Shown: one piece after another, positions 1 to 8,122 of the stretch | How the letters are laid out: the number at the start of each line of letters is the position of its first letter | How positions within the stretch are numbered: position 1 is the stretch's first letter | Source of the DNA: Pseudomonas sp. MYb327 | GTDB taxonomy: Bacteria > Pseudomonadota > Gammaproteobacteria > Pseudomonadales > Pseudomonadaceae | Direction of reading: 5' to 3' | Assembly: GCF_040438925.1 (NCBI RefSeq) | Contig: NZ_CP159258.1 | Location: forward strand, 1,688,001 to 1,752,000 | DNA length: 64,000 nt | Notes under the pieces: generated by a model | The model's database searches: none | What the model was told of the DNA's origin: nothing | What the model saw: only the letters and a program-made list of their open reading frames with translations | Position numbers and translations under genes: made by a program

Positions 1-494
1 CGGGCGAGCTGCGCCAAGCAAAGTGGTCACAGTTCGACCTTGATGCCGCTTTATGGACAATTCCAGCGGAAGGCGTGAAGCAGTTGCAGAAGGTCATCAG
101 GGTAAAAGGGGAGGGAGTAATACCGCCGTATCTGGTGCCACTGTCGCGGCAGGCGGTCGAGGAGGTGCGCAAGGTGCACCAGATGACTGGCCGTTACAAG
201 CTGCTGATCGCGGGTCGGAGTGACCCGAGCAAGCCGATCAGCGACGGCACAGTCAACGTGGCTTTGAGGCGCATGGGGTATGAAGGCAGACTGACCGGGC
301 ACGGGATCCGTGCCACGATTTCAACGGCCTTGAACGAGATGGGTTACAACGAGGATTGGATCGAGGCGCAGCTTTCGCATGCGGGCTCAAGCAAAGTAAG
401 GAAGACCTACAACCACGCTGAGTACGTGGAACAGCGGCGGGGGATGATGCAGGACTGGGCGGATTACCTGGACCGGCTGGCGTCCGAATCCTGA
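1..494 (+). CDS. Tyrosine-type integrase, C-terminal part (cut by window edge)
   Basis: The reading frame is open from base 3 with no start in the window, so the N-terminal part lies upstream. The visible portion looks like the catalytic domain of a P4-family integrase. It begins with a GELRQAKW segment (first catalytic Arg region), then the HGIR box, the LSHA motif and a C-terminal KTYNHAEY carrying the nucleophilic Tyr. It ends in a 'QQWADYLD'-like tail typical of the family. Such enzymes move prophages and genomic islands between an attachment site and a circle. The gene borders an alpA-like gene, an IS and phage tail genes, which fits an integrated island. Its last 31 bases overlap the 3' end of the convergent alpA remnant. 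No tRNA attachment gene is visible here. Confidence 0.9.
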   Translation, partial: GELRQAKWSQFDLDAALWTIPAEGVKQLQKVIRVKGEGVIPPYLVPLSRQAVEEVRKVHQMTGRYKLLIAGRSDPSKPISDGTVNVALRRMGYEGRLTGHGIRATISTALNEMGYNEDWIEAQLSHAGSSKVRKTYNHAEYVEQRRGMMQDWADYLDRLASES

Positions 495-705
495 TCGCCG
501 CGGGCCGCTGCCAGCCTGTCCATATTCCATTGCAGAACCTCGGACTTGACCCAGGCAACAGCCCGGCCACCCAGTGGCACTTGCTTCGGAAAAAGCCCCT
601 CGCTGGCCATGGTGTAGATCTTGGTGGTGCCGAGGCCGGTCAGCTCTTTGACCTTGGGTAGTCGGATGAACTCGACAGGCTCTTCATATTGATCGTTGCG
701 CGCTG

Positions 706-732
706 GGCGGATTCAACCGGTCGTCGCAACAC
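706..732 (+). repeat. IS30-family left inverted repeat
   Basis: This 27-bp terminal repeat begins GGCGGATTCAACCGG and matches the complement of 2127..2153 base for base. Confidence 0.9.
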
Positions 733-2110
733 TGGATTGTTGTACAGACTTTAGATACTCATTCAGTGCTTCGGCAGGTGTTTTCCAGCCGAGTGTTTTT
801 CGAGGTCTAGTGTTAAGTACGTGAGCTACCGCCTGTATTTCTTGAGCACTCCAACGAGAGAGGTCAGTGCCTTTCGGGAAGTATTGCCGTAGAAGGCCGT
901 TCGTATTTTCGTTTGTGCCGCGCTGCCATGGACTATGTGGATCAGCAAAGAAAACCTTTACTCCGGACTCGATGGTAAATCGAGCGTGATCCGACAGCTC
1001 CTTTCCACGATCCCAGGTCAAAGATCGCCACAGCTCGATGGGAAGATCAGTCACCGTCTTCTTCAATGCATTGGCCATACTAACAGCCCCATAGCCAGCC
1101 AGCGCCGGGCCGTTCTTCGTGCGGGGAATTAGCCCATAACCTTTCTCGCGGGGCAGATGGACGAGCATGGTAAATCGAGTTGAGCGCTCGACCAGAGTTC
1201 CAATCGCAGAACGGTTCAGACCGATGATCAGGTCGCCCTCCCAATGCCCGGGTACAGCCCGATCTTCTACCTCAGCAGGGCGACTGGAGATCATGACGTC
1301 CTCGCTGACGTGTGCCCACACTTTGGCCTGCGCTCTGGCTCTCGGCACGCGCAATGCTCGTCCTGAGCGCAGGCAGCTCACCAGTTCGCGCTTGAGAGCT
1401 CCTCGACCCTGAATGTAGAGCGCCTGATATATGGTTTCATGAGAGATGCGCATGGATTCATCATCCGGAAAATCGATCTGGAGCCGGTTGGCAATCTGTT
1501 CGGGCGACCAGCCATTGACCCATTTACGGTCACTGCGATGCGGTTTATTTCGACCTTTGAAGGGCGCTTGCCGAGGCCCAGAGATCTCACGACCATCGGC
1601 GTCTTGAACCTTGCCCTCAAGGCGGTCGCGTACGTACTGGTGCAGTCGAGGGTTAGTGACCAGCTTTGCTGGTTTCGGCCTCTTGGCCACCAGTTCTGCC
1701 TTCCATTGCGCTACTGACGCTCGATATTCAAGCCGACCGCAACGGGTAGCAGCATTTCGTGTCAGCTCCCGTGAAATTGTCGATGGGCTTCGTCCAAGGC
1801 GACGGGCGATCTCACGAACGCCAACACTTTGCGCTCGAAGCAGCCCAATCTCTTCTCGCTCTGCAAACGATAAGTAACGTCCTGATATGTGATTCGACAT
1901 GAATAATGGCATCCCGCCTCGATGACGGAACCAGCGTGTACCTACCGCTGTTGATACGCCAACGGCATGTGCTGCCTTTTCGCTTGTGATGCCTGTTGCA
2001 ATCTGCACCCAAAATAGCCGCTCGATCTCATTACGAAGTGAGGGTGCACCTGGAGAACGCATCGCTCCCCGGCCCGTCAATTTTTGCATCCATCCTGCGG
2101 GTCGTCCCAT
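713..2110 (-). CDS. IS30-family transposase
   Basis: This DDE transposase catalyses cut and join at the element's inverted repeats. ATG at 2110 is preferred over an upstream TTG at 2125 because a GAGG ribosome site lies just before it, giving 465 residues. Domains in order are a helix-turn-helix around residues 85-115 (LSFAEREEIGLLRAQ, then a RRLGRSPSTISREL helix) and a catalytic core. The core acidic residues are visible in GHWEGDLIIG, LTWDRGKELSDH and the NENTNGLLRQYFPKGTDLS segment that is the classic IS30 signature. It is longer than the 320-380 residues common in the family, because of an extra N-terminal stretch and an insertion before the core. The frame is intact. Confidence 0.93.
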   Translation of the reverse strand: MGRPAGWMQKLTGRGAMRSPGAPSLRNEIERLFWVQIATGITSEKAAHAVGVSTAVGTRWFRHRGGMPLFMSNHISGRYLSFAEREEIGLLRAQSVGVREIARRLGRSPSTISRELTRNAATRCGRLEYRASVAQWKAELVAKRPKPAKLVTNPRLHQYVRDRLEGKVQDADGREISGPRQAPFKGRNKPHRSDRKWVNGWSPEQIANRLQIDFPDDESMRISHETIYQALYIQGRGALKRELVSCLRSGRALRVPRARAQAKVWAHVSEDVMISSRPAEVEDRAVPGHWEGDLIIGLNRSAIGTLVERSTRFTMLVHLPREKGYGLIPRTKNGPALAGYGAVSMANALKKTVTDLPIELWRSLTWDRGKELSDHARFTIESGVKVFFADPHSPWQRGTNENTNGLLRQYFPKGTDLSRWSAQEIQAVAHVLNTRPRKTLGWKTPAEALNEYLKSVQQSSVATTG

Positions 2111-2126
2111 AAACACCTCGATCAAG

Positions 2127-2153
2127 GTGTTGCGACGACCGGTTGAATCCGCC
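2127..2153 (-). repeat. IS30-family right inverted repeat
   Basis: This is the 27-bp partner of 706..732 with no mismatches. The target-site CTG follows at 2154-2156. Confidence 0.9.
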
Positions 2154-2272
2154 CTGTGTTCATAGAGGATTCCTCGCCGTGCTGTTGCGGTTCGATTAGA
2201 TAGAAGGGGTAGAGGTTTTTCGGGATGGAGTACAGATGTACTCCAGTCTGTGTTCGGCAGCCCTCAGTTGCT

Positions 2273-2452
2273 TCACCTCGGCTTCAAGATCATCAATCCT
2301 CTGATCTGAACCCGGTCGGTCACTTCCTGGCGCTGGCCTTCGTTCAACTTGCTGAATGGAGCTGCGATGTTCTGCCATTCGAACATGGACGCCTCGACCA
2401 GGTCGCGCACCAGCAGCTCATGAGCTAGCACCGACGGCATTACGCCGTGCAT
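2273..2452 (-). CDS. Small phage-type hypothetical protein, possibly a frameshifted remnant
   Basis: This is a 59-residue frame from ATG 2452 to TGA 2273. It contains an acidic helical stretch (HELLVRDLVEASMFEWQNIA) that reads like a conserved phage protein. It breaks off abruptly: a second frame on the same strand takes over at about 2300 with a coiled-coil-like segment (DDLEAEVKQLRAAEHRLE). That arrangement suggests one longer gene broken by a frameshift. It lies between the IS30 element and the truncated tail-fibre gene. I do not recognise a function. Confidence 0.35.
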   Translation of the reverse strand: MHGVMPSVLAHELLVRDLVEASMFEWQNIAAPFSKLNEGQRQEVTDRVQIRGLMILKPR

Positions 2453-2504
2453 CTTAGGAAATCCTGTCAGCGCAATTGTTTTTGCAGTTCCACCGCTTGG
2501 TGAT

Positions 2505-3074
2505 TTGTACCTATTTCTTGATGTTCCGTTCCAGCGCCTTACGGACTACCAAGAAAATGGCGATTTTCTTGCGAAAACAGTCAACCGTGACTTTGACCGT
2601 ATTTGGCTTGCACTGAAACAACTGCTGCGCTCGGACACCAGAGCTTTGACACTGGGGCCAAATGATGTAGACGGAGCCGGGGCATATCTCGCCAACAACA
2701 ACCGAATCGCCAACCTAGGCGATCCAATCCACGATACCGATGCTGCCAACCTTAGCAGCGTGGCGGTCCTGGTCGCGGCTGAGGCGGCTTTTCGACAGGC
2801 AGCTGATGCAATTCTTCAAGGTCAAATCACCGGCGCCGCTGGGTTGGTCGCTTCGCAGTTCTCCCCGCTGAGCTGGCACGACCAGGTAATCCCGAGCAGC
2901 GTGACCATCCCACCCAACAAGAATGCTTGGTCTTTTGGACCAACCATGACCATCGCCCTGGGGCAGGCCGTGACCATCGGCGCCGGTTCATTCTGGACCA
3001 TCGCCAATGGTGCAACGACTGGTGCAGGAACGCTTAACACCGAGCTTCCAGACCCATTGGACCTGAACCTATGA
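2505..3074 (+). CDS. Phage tail fibre protein, N-terminally truncated
   Basis: The frame is open from 2424, after a TGA at 2421-2423. Only a TTG at 2505 offers a start, giving 189 residues. The N-terminal part (FQRLTDYQENGDFLAKTVNRD, then a DRIWLALKQLLRSD stretch) resembles the segment that follows the virion-attachment domain in T7-like tail fibres. That attachment domain is missing here. The C-terminal half is rich in Gly, Thr and Ala, as expected for a fibre shaft. The stop overlaps the next start by 4 bases (ATGA), so the two genes were translationally coupled. The missing front end and lack of a ribosome site suggest a decayed gene inside a prophage remnant. Confidence 0.55.
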   Translation: MYLFLDVPFQRLTDYQENGDFLAKTVNRDFDRIWLALKQLLRSDTRALTLGPNDVDGAGAYLANNNRIANLGDPIHDTDAANLSSVAVLVAAEAAFRQAADAILQGQITGAAGLVASQFSPLSWHDQVIPSSVTIPPNKNAWSFGPTMTIALGQAVTIGAGSFWTIANGATTGAGTLNTELPDPLDLNL

Positions 3075-3841
3075 GCCAGTCAATCCAGATTCGGCGCGGT
3101 ACATCCGCGCAAGCCGACGCGCTGACGCTACTTGAGGGTGAGCTTTATATCGACATGACGCTCAAGCAACTGCGTATCCATGACGAGGTAACGCCAGGCG
3201 GCAACAAAGTTGCAATGTTAAATGCCCCGCCCCGCGTGACGCTTCCCAGCGCTGCCACCGTATCGATCGGCACCGCAAACGCAGAAACGGTGATCGTTAA
3301 CGGCAGCACGACCATTACTTCGCTTGGCGCCAGCACTGATGGCGTGAGGCGCACGGTGATGTTTACGGGCGTACTGACCCTCACTCACAACGGCACATCG
3401 CTCATCCTTCCAGGCGCAGTCGACATTGTCACCGCTCCTGGAGATGTTGCGGAGTTCATCAACGTCGGGGGCTCCAACTGGAAATGCCTTCTCTTCACGG
3501 CCGCCGCGGGCACTGTTCGAGGAAGTAACGCGAACGGAGACTACGTCAAATATCCGGATGGCCGACTTGAATGCTCGCTCAACGTAGCGAGCGTAAGTAT
3601 CGCGGTCACAACGGCCTATAGCCCACTGTTCTATGGGCAGCCTGCACTTTGGACCTTCCCAATTCCATTCGTTGGCGCAATGCCTTATGTGGCTCTCACC
3701 CCGTACTCCGTCGGGAAACTTGCGTGGGGGACTCGTAGCGCTTCCGTCTCCCTCGCCTCTGCACAGTTCGCAATCCTCGACATCGCATCGGCAACAGCAA
3801 CCTATCAACTTTCATACATTGCAATCGGACGGTGGAAATAA
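3071..3841 (+). CDS. Phage tail fibre/appendage protein
   Basis: This protein of 256 residues starts at an ATG that overlaps the previous stop. Its first 40 residues (IQIRRGTSAQADALTLLEGE, then a DMTLKQLRIHD stretch) match the short repeat seen at the N-termini of many tailed-phage fibre and tail-side proteins. The rest is beta-rich and low in charge, with runs of V, T, S and G, fitting a trimeric shaft. The C-terminal part (residues 150-256) may be a receptor-facing domain, which I cannot identify. It lies between the truncated fibre and the tailspike, sharing 1 base with the tailspike start (TAATG). It is likely a virion component with no role in the lysogen. Confidence 0.6.
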   Translation: MSQSIQIRRGTSAQADALTLLEGELYIDMTLKQLRIHDEVTPGGNKVAMLNAPPRVTLPSAATVSIGTANAETVIVNGSTTITSLGASTDGVRRTVMFTGVLTLTHNGTSLILPGAVDIVTAPGDVAEFINVGGSNWKCLLFTAAAGTVRGSNANGDYVKYPDGRLECSLNVASVSIAVTTAYSPLFYGQPALWTFPIPFVGAMPYVALTPYSVGKLAWGTRSASVSLASAQFAILDIASATATYQLSYIAIGRWK

Positions 3842-5295
3842 TGAGTATTCTTCGTGCTGAAAAACTACAAACGCTCGACAGCTCGGTGACTCTTTCTATC
3901 GCCGATCTTGATGAAACATTAACAGCCCTTGGGTTATCTGTTGCTGAGGCAATCAGTCGTCTTGCGAATTCATCAATAAGCGTAAAAGAGCTTGGGGCTA
4001 CTGGTGATGGCGTGACCGACGACACCGCTGCGATTGTTTCTGCCGCGACTCAGTATCGTGATTTATTCTTTCCTCTTGGGCACTATATTGTTACCGGTCA
4101 GATTCAGTGTCAGCCAAATTGCAGGATTTCCGGTTCTGGCATGTCAGGAGCTACTGGCACGCGTATTCAGCGTAAAGGGAATTGGATCGGTGATACGTTC
4201 AGAGTCGGTACTGCCGATGGAACTGTTGCCGCCCTTGCGTGCAGATTTACTGACTTCCTCGTAGAACAACTTCATCCCGGGTTTGACATCAGCACCTCCG
4301 TCACGATGGTCGACAGGCTTACTGATGGACAAGCGCACATTCGTATTTTTGGGGGGTATGCCTGCTTCGTTGATCGAGTGTGGCTGCAGCATGCCCCTTA
4401 CGGTGTTGTCCTTGTTGGATGCACTCAACCAGAAATCGGAATTATCAAGTCGTACGGCAGCTGGGATAATAAAAATGCTGCCATTAGTGAGCAAATTGCC
4501 GCCGTTTGGGTAGGTGACAATCAGGCAATTTCAGCACACCGATTCAATACACAAGTAAAGCTTGGAAACATTTATGTCGGGGTTGGTGGGCCATCGCCAA
4601 CGAGGACTATTACCGTTGGCTCGGGATCTTTTGCGGGATATGAAAACATTGGCGCTCGCTACGGTGTCCTGGTTACCGGCGCGGAGGGCATTTCGATTTC
4701 CGGCTACGCTGGCGGGGCCGGGCAAGACTGCATTGCATTCATTCCAAGTGGTCTCGTTACCAACGTGCGTATAGACGACATCTTTCTAGACGAATGCTTT
4801 GGCGCATTGATCCATACCTACCCAGCCGCAAATGCTGTGATTGGGATGACCTTAGGTGCGAATGTGCAGTGTAACGGTCAGCTTCAAGCCCGTAACTGCT
4901 TACGAATTGAAGATAATGCTGGCAGCCCAACTCTTTTCGGTTTGAGCATTGAAGGAGGCATTTACAGCAATACCCTGGAAACTGCATTTTTCTTAGCCGG
5001 TTTGGCGTCTGCAAATATTGCACCGGGCTTGGTAAATAACTACAACGGCCGTGGCGGTGGCACTGGAAATGTGGCTATTTCTACTGGCGCATATGTCACT
5101 GGATCGAGCAATGACATTCACTTTGATGGCGGTCTATACGGCGGTGGTGCGAATACTTGGAGCGCTTCGAACAATTGCCAGTACGGGCCTTATGTGGAAA
5201 CCGCCGGCAAGGCTACTGCCGCGAACGTTCGAAGCAAGCTAGGCCTGGCCGGTGGTGCTACGGTTGGCGGGATATCCCAGACATACCCGACGTAA
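3841..5295 (+). CDS. Phage tailspike with pectate-lyase-type beta-helix
   Basis: ATG at 3841 is chosen because it overlaps the preceding stop (TAATG), giving 484 residues. A GTG three codons upstream is the alternative. Residues 47-66 (ISVKELGATGDGVTDDTAAI) are the hallmark opening of the pectate-lyase superfamily beta-helix found in tailspikes. Residues 1-45 would be the particle-attachment part. The long Gly/Asn-rich remainder (for example GIYSNTLETAFFLAGL and VAISTGAYVTGSS) fits stacked beta-helix rungs. Such spikes bind and often cleave surface polysaccharide. Base composition is visibly more AT-rich than the core genes to the right, as expected of acquired DNA. It converges on an acyltransferase gene only 1 base away. 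Confidence 0.75.
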   Translation: MSILRAEKLQTLDSSVTLSIADLDETLTALGLSVAEAISRLANSSISVKELGATGDGVTDDTAAIVSAATQYRDLFFPLGHYIVTGQIQCQPNCRISGSGMSGATGTRIQRKGNWIGDTFRVGTADGTVAALACRFTDFLVEQLHPGFDISTSVTMVDRLTDGQAHIRIFGGYACFVDRVWLQHAPYGVVLVGCTQPEIGIIKSYGSWDNKNAAISEQIAAVWVGDNQAISAHRFNTQVKLGNIYVGVGGPSPTRTITVGSGSFAGYENIGARYGVLVTGAEGISISGYAGGAGQDCIAFIPSGLVTNVRIDDIFLDECFGALIHTYPAANAVIGMTLGANVQCNGQLQARNCLRIEDNAGSPTLFGLSIEGGIYSNTLETAFFLAGLASANIAPGLVNNYNGRGGGTGNVAISTGAYVTGSSNDIHFDGGLYGGGANTWSASNNCQYGPYVETAGKATAANVRSKLGLAGGATVGGISQTYPT

Positions 5296-5296
5296 A

Positions 5297-6478
5297 TTAA
5301 GCGATTTCTCCCTCGACTGCGGGGGAGGATTTCTTAACGAGGTTGCTGACTGTCTTGCCGAGCGCCTGAGATGGCAGCTCAATCGTACGATGGGTCGCCC
5401 ATGCCAAGATTATGACCGCAACCGTAGAAAGCGTGGCGCACCAGTACATTCCGATCCCCATCGAGGCGAGCACGTAAATCATCCCCCACGCCAGCGGTAT
5501 GTGTAGCAAGTACAACGGGTAGCTGATCGATGCTATCCACCGCAAAGGCGCGAACAACTTTCCATGCATCCCCGCAAACAACCCGATGACGAAGATGATC
5601 AACGCGGCAGTCGAGGATGCAAGGTCGCTTCCTATGCCCTGAAAGTTAGTAGCTTTCTCATACAGGTAATAGCTGACACCACATAGCGCCACGGATATCA
5701 CTGAGAAGGCCAGGCCGCGCAGCACGTTCTTATCTTCGTAGGCGCGATAGATGAACGCCCCGATCATCATGTAACTAATGAACACGAATATTGTGCTGAA
5801 GTGACGGTACATATCTGGTTTTGCGAGTGCGTCCGAATAAGGAAACGCGTAATTAGCAACGAACCCCAGGCATACCAGGGAAATCAAACACAGGGATTTA
5901 TAATCTAATCGACCCAAAACACTTACGCTGATGGCCATGACGATGTAGAAAAACATTTCAATTTCGAGAGTCCAAAGGACGGGGACTGTGACGAACGCGC
6001 CATTGAAGTAATTGGCTGCAATAGACGAGGTAAGGATGCTTGTGATGGAGTTTGGTTGCGGTAGTCCACGACTGGAGCAATAAACGTAGGTGATGCCCGC
6101 CACCAGTGCCACACAGAAGAAGCAAACCGGGACAATCCTAAAAAGTCGCTGAATCATGAATTGCAACGGGGGCGTTCTGTCGATCGTGCGCAGAATCACG
6201 AAGCCGCTGATCAGGAAAAAGAGCGACACTCCCAATCCGCCAACGTTAACGCCAAGCTGCAACGCCAGCCACATTCCTATCTTGCCGTGAAAGTTGTCGG
6301 TCACGGTTGTTGGTCCAAAGATCAATTCTTTTACATCAGGGACCCATATACCGACGGTGTTCGCGTCACCAATTCCAATCAGAAACACATGGCCCCACAG
6401 GACTAACAGCACGGCTATCGCACGCAATGAATCTAGGAAAACGATTCGCTTTCCTTCGGAGTGGGGCTGGATGGTCAC
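5297..6478 (-). CDS. Acyltransferase family 3 (OafA-like O-antigen acetylase)
   Basis: This 393-residue membrane protein starts at GTG 6478, with AGGG about 10 bases upstream. The N-terminal motif FLDSLRAIAVLLVLWGHV is the first helix of acyltransferase-3 proteins, with the conserved Arg and His. About ten hydrophobic segments follow. These enzymes move acetyl groups from the cytoplasm onto periplasmic sugars, often O-antigen. Phages use them for serotype conversion, which blocks their own receptor. Its position directly against a tailspike gene and its AT-leaning composition support a phage origin. It could instead act on exopolysaccharide or another glycan. Confidence 0.8.
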   Translation of the reverse strand: MTIQPHSEGKRIVFLDSLRAIAVLLVLWGHVFLIGIGDANTVGIWVPDVKELIFGPTTVTDNFHGKIGMWLALQLGVNVGGLGVSLFFLISGFVILRTIDRTPPLQFMIQRLFRIVPVCFFCVALVAGITYVYCSSRGLPQPNSITSILTSSIAANYFNGAFVTVPVLWTLEIEMFFYIVMAISVSVLGRLDYKSLCLISLVCLGFVANYAFPYSDALAKPDMYRHFSTIFVFISYMMIGAFIYRAYEDKNVLRGLAFSVISVALCGVSYYLYEKATNFQGIGSDLASSTAALIIFVIGLFAGMHGKLFAPLRWIASISYPLYLLHIPLAWGMIYVLASMGIGMYWCATLSTVAVIILAWATHRTIELPSQALGKTVSNLVKKSSPAVEGEIA

Positions 6479-6877
6479 TGATTGAAATCCCTATTTAGTT
6501 ATGAGCCTCTCTGTGGAGGCCGACATTTTTAGGCGTGCATCATAAGTGGTTTTCGTTTTGACGGGAACGCTGGAAGTGCTGCCATGACAGCGCATTCTTC
6601 CTTTATATCGGGAGTGTGTTCGGTCGGCAGAACGCCGGGGAGAGTTGGCGTATGATGGCCTTGGCAAGTGACAAGACAATCACCCCAGCAGCACCAGAAA
6701 AGTACACTGGTTAGTACATCAGATTTTTAGCTGTTCGTTTATAGCCAATGAAAGCTGCCGTTTAGTGGATTGATTAGGTTCCGGCTTCGGGCACCATCTT
6801 AAATCAAGGGTTTGCGGGCGAAAGCTAATGCAAACCCTTGTTTGTTTCCGGGTCAAAAAATTCAAGGAGAAGTTGCT
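6479..6877. other. Intergenic region, island/core junction candidate
   Basis: No convincing gene is visible. Short frames here lack ribosome sites and a coding look. The only clear structure is the hairpin at 6805-6840. The region joins the phage-derived genes to small orphan genes, so the right edge of the island may lie here, but no repeat matching an attachment core could be identified because the left end is outside the window. Confidence 0.4.
6805..6840 (+). terminator. Hairpin, possible terminator
   Basis: CAAGGGTTTGC (6805-6815) pairs perfectly with GCAAACCCTTG (6830-6840) and is followed by TTTGTTT. An 11-bp stem with a T-rich tail fits a terminator or a leader hairpin before the small gene at 6878. 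Confidence 0.5.
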
Positions 6878-7054
6878 ATGGATAAGGCATTTCGAAACCC
6901 GCTGTTCCTCTGTGGAATCCCACTGGTAGTTTGCGGATTCAGTTTTGGTCTGACCGGCCTGCTCGCTGACGGGACGTTCGCGTATGTGGCTCCAGGTCTG
7001 CTGGTACCGGGGTGCGCGTTCATGTTGATTGGGTGGATCCAAAGAAATAAGTGA
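6878..7054 (+). CDS. Small inner-membrane protein, 58 aa
   Basis: ATG at 6878 follows a strong AAGGAGA ribosome site at 6864-6870. The protein has two hydrophobic segments, about residues 9-29 (LFLCGIPLVVCGFSFGLTGL) and 36-54, and a basic tail (QRNK). It is probably a two-pass membrane protein. A strong Rho-independent terminator lies 75 bases downstream, and the gene stands alone. Function is unknown. Confidence 0.6.
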   Translation: MDKAFRNPLFLCGIPLVVCGFSFGLTGLLADGTFAYVAPGLLVPGCAFMLIGWIQRNK

Positions 7055-7129
7055 GCGTCCGACTTCAAAGAGACTTGTTTAAATAAGCCAGTCCCTGCAC
7101 CGCACTTTAACAATCACCAGAATCGAAAA

Positions 7130-7157
7130 AGCCCGGCATTTAACCGGGCTTTTTTTG
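7130..7157 (+). terminator. Rho-independent terminator
   Basis: AGCCCGG and CCGGGCT form a stem with a 7-base loop, followed by TTTTTTT. It also has an A-rich 5' flank, so it may work in both directions. Confidence 0.8.
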
Positions 7158-7273
7158 TAGATGGGCCAAATCCTTTTGGCTGATCCCATTTTGCTTGCTG
7201 GATGTGACGAGCGCATGACAGTCAGCAGAGAGTCGATGCTGTACCGACTTCGGCAGTCAATCGTTGCTGATGC

Positions 7274-7543
7274 TTAGCTCCCGGTTTTGGTACCACCTTT
7301 AGCGGTTCCGTCGTCCTTCGAATCCGGCGCGCCCGCGTCTTTTTTCACGGACTCAGAATCGGCGCCTGAGTTTGACCCCGCAGCTTCTTCACCTATTTTA
7401 TCGGCCTTCTCCTCGTTGGACTCAGCGGGTATTGGATGTGTGGTGGGAATATTCGCGCTTTCTGTTGCTTCGGTAGCCAGCGTGGTTAGCGAGCAGGTTG
7501 AAAGAAGGCTCGCGAGCACGAACGCAGTCAATTTGCTGTTCAT
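7274..7543 (-). CDS. Small exported acidic protein
   Basis: ATG at 7543 is preferred to in-frame starts up to 7660 because GGAAGAT precedes it and because a clean signal peptide begins there. The signal is MNSKLTAFVLASLLSTCS, with likely cleavage after LTTLA. A Cys sits inside the signal, but it is not a good lipobox. The mature part, about 65 residues, is hydrophilic and low in complexity (Glu, Asp, Ser, Gly, Lys). It is probably disordered in the periplasm. No family is recognised. Confidence 0.6.
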   Translation of the reverse strand: MNSKLTAFVLASLLSTCSLTTLATEATESANIPTTHPIPAESNEEKADKIGEEAAGSNSGADSESVKKDAGAPDSKDDGTAKGGTKTGS

Positions 7544-7716
7544 CAGTGGGATCTTCCGCAGAGGGATATGAGTATTGGAAAAGCGCGGGCAAGGAAGGTG
7601 CGGAGAGAATGACGAGCGGCAGTAACGATAAACCGGTCCTTGATGAGTTTTGAAAAACATTCAAGGTTTTGACCTCACAGAATTCAATGCCAGCACATCA
7701 AACCTGGCATTTAACC

Positions 7717-7902
7717 TCACTTGCTCAGACGCAGGTTCTGAGGCTCAAGCTCGGGACGCTTGATGTTCCATTCCTCTTTTGTGAAGCCGTGTAACCACGC
7801 CTTTGCGAGCGTGGATTTGCGTCTAAATCCATGGCGGTGAAATGCGCCGCCATTACTGATGTTTTTCGGCACCGGCCGGATTGGCGTTGCGTCGATCGAC
7901 AC
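7717..7902 (-). CDS. Hypothetical small basic protein
   Basis: This frame of 61 residues starts at GTG 7902, inside the 3' end of the gene at 7853-8062, with a 50-base overlap in another frame. The product is basic, with a HRHGFRRKSTLAKAWLHGF stretch. The overlap could mean translational coupling. It could also mean that the two frames are halves of one gene broken by a frameshift. No ribosome site is evident at the GTG. No family is recognised. Confidence 0.35.
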   Translation of the reverse strand: MSIDATPIRPVPKNISNGGAFHRHGFRRKSTLAKAWLHGFTKEEWNIKRPELEPQNLRLSK

Positions 7903-8062
7903 CAGAGGGATTACCGGTGTTGACCAACCTTCTTTCCAGCAGAATATTTTGCAACGCCTGACGGTCTGCTGGATTCAACTGATGCTCCCGCTCCTTGAGT
8001 TCCAGCAAGATCGGGTTTGACCATTTACGGTAGGTTTGTTCGGCACTACGAATGGATGACAT
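7853..8062 (-). CDS. Hypothetical protein, 69 aa
   Basis: ATG at 8062 follows a strong AAGGAGGAAGAG ribosome site. The product is soluble and charged, with helical character in residues 8-47 (KWSNPILLELKEREHQLN, then an ILLERRLV segment). It lies in a row of minus-strand orphan genes between 7274 and 9585. No domain is recognised. A second frame overlapping its 3' end continues the reading to 7717. Confidence 0.5.
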   Translation of the reverse strand: MSSIRSAEQTYRKWSNPILLELKEREHQLNPADRQALQNILLERRLVNTGNPSGVDRRNANPAGAEKHQ

Positions 8063-8122
8063 CTCTTCCTCCTTGATCAGGCTCCCGCCATAAAAGGGCC
8101 GCAGTTCGATACGAAAGAGACC

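Larger units (their letters stand above)
703..2156. mobile_element. IS30-family insertion sequence with CTG target duplication
   Basis: The element proper is 706..2153. Its ends are perfect 27-bp inverted repeats (706..732 and 2127..2153), flanked by a direct CTG triplet at 703-705 and 2154-2156. A 2-3 bp duplication is usual for the IS30 family. It carries one transposase gene on the minus strand that fills almost the whole element. The intact repeats, the intact transposase and the clean duplication suggest a recent and possibly still mobile insertion. Confidence 0.92.
464..2163 (-). pseudogene. AlpA-type regulator/excisionase, split by an IS30-family element
   Basis: Joining 2163..2157 to 705..464 restores one frame of 82 residues. 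It starts with ATG at 2163 (a GAGGAA ribosome site lies just upstream) and ends at TAA 464-466. The restored protein carries a winged-helix/AlpA signature: LPKVKELTGLGTTKIY, then a basic wing and VAWVKSEVLQW. AlpA proteins are small DNA-binding regulators that often promote excision of P4-like islands and sit next to the integrase, as here. The insertion falls within the third to fourth codon, so the native start and ribosome site are now about 1.45 kb away from the body of the gene. The remaining 705..464 frame has an internal ATG only in the middle of the domain. Function is probably lost. Confidence 0.8.

Noticed and set aside
1..6877. tRNA gene or attachment repeats at the island ends
   Set aside because: No cloverleaf-like sequence or matching direct repeat could be found by eye; the left island end is outside the window.
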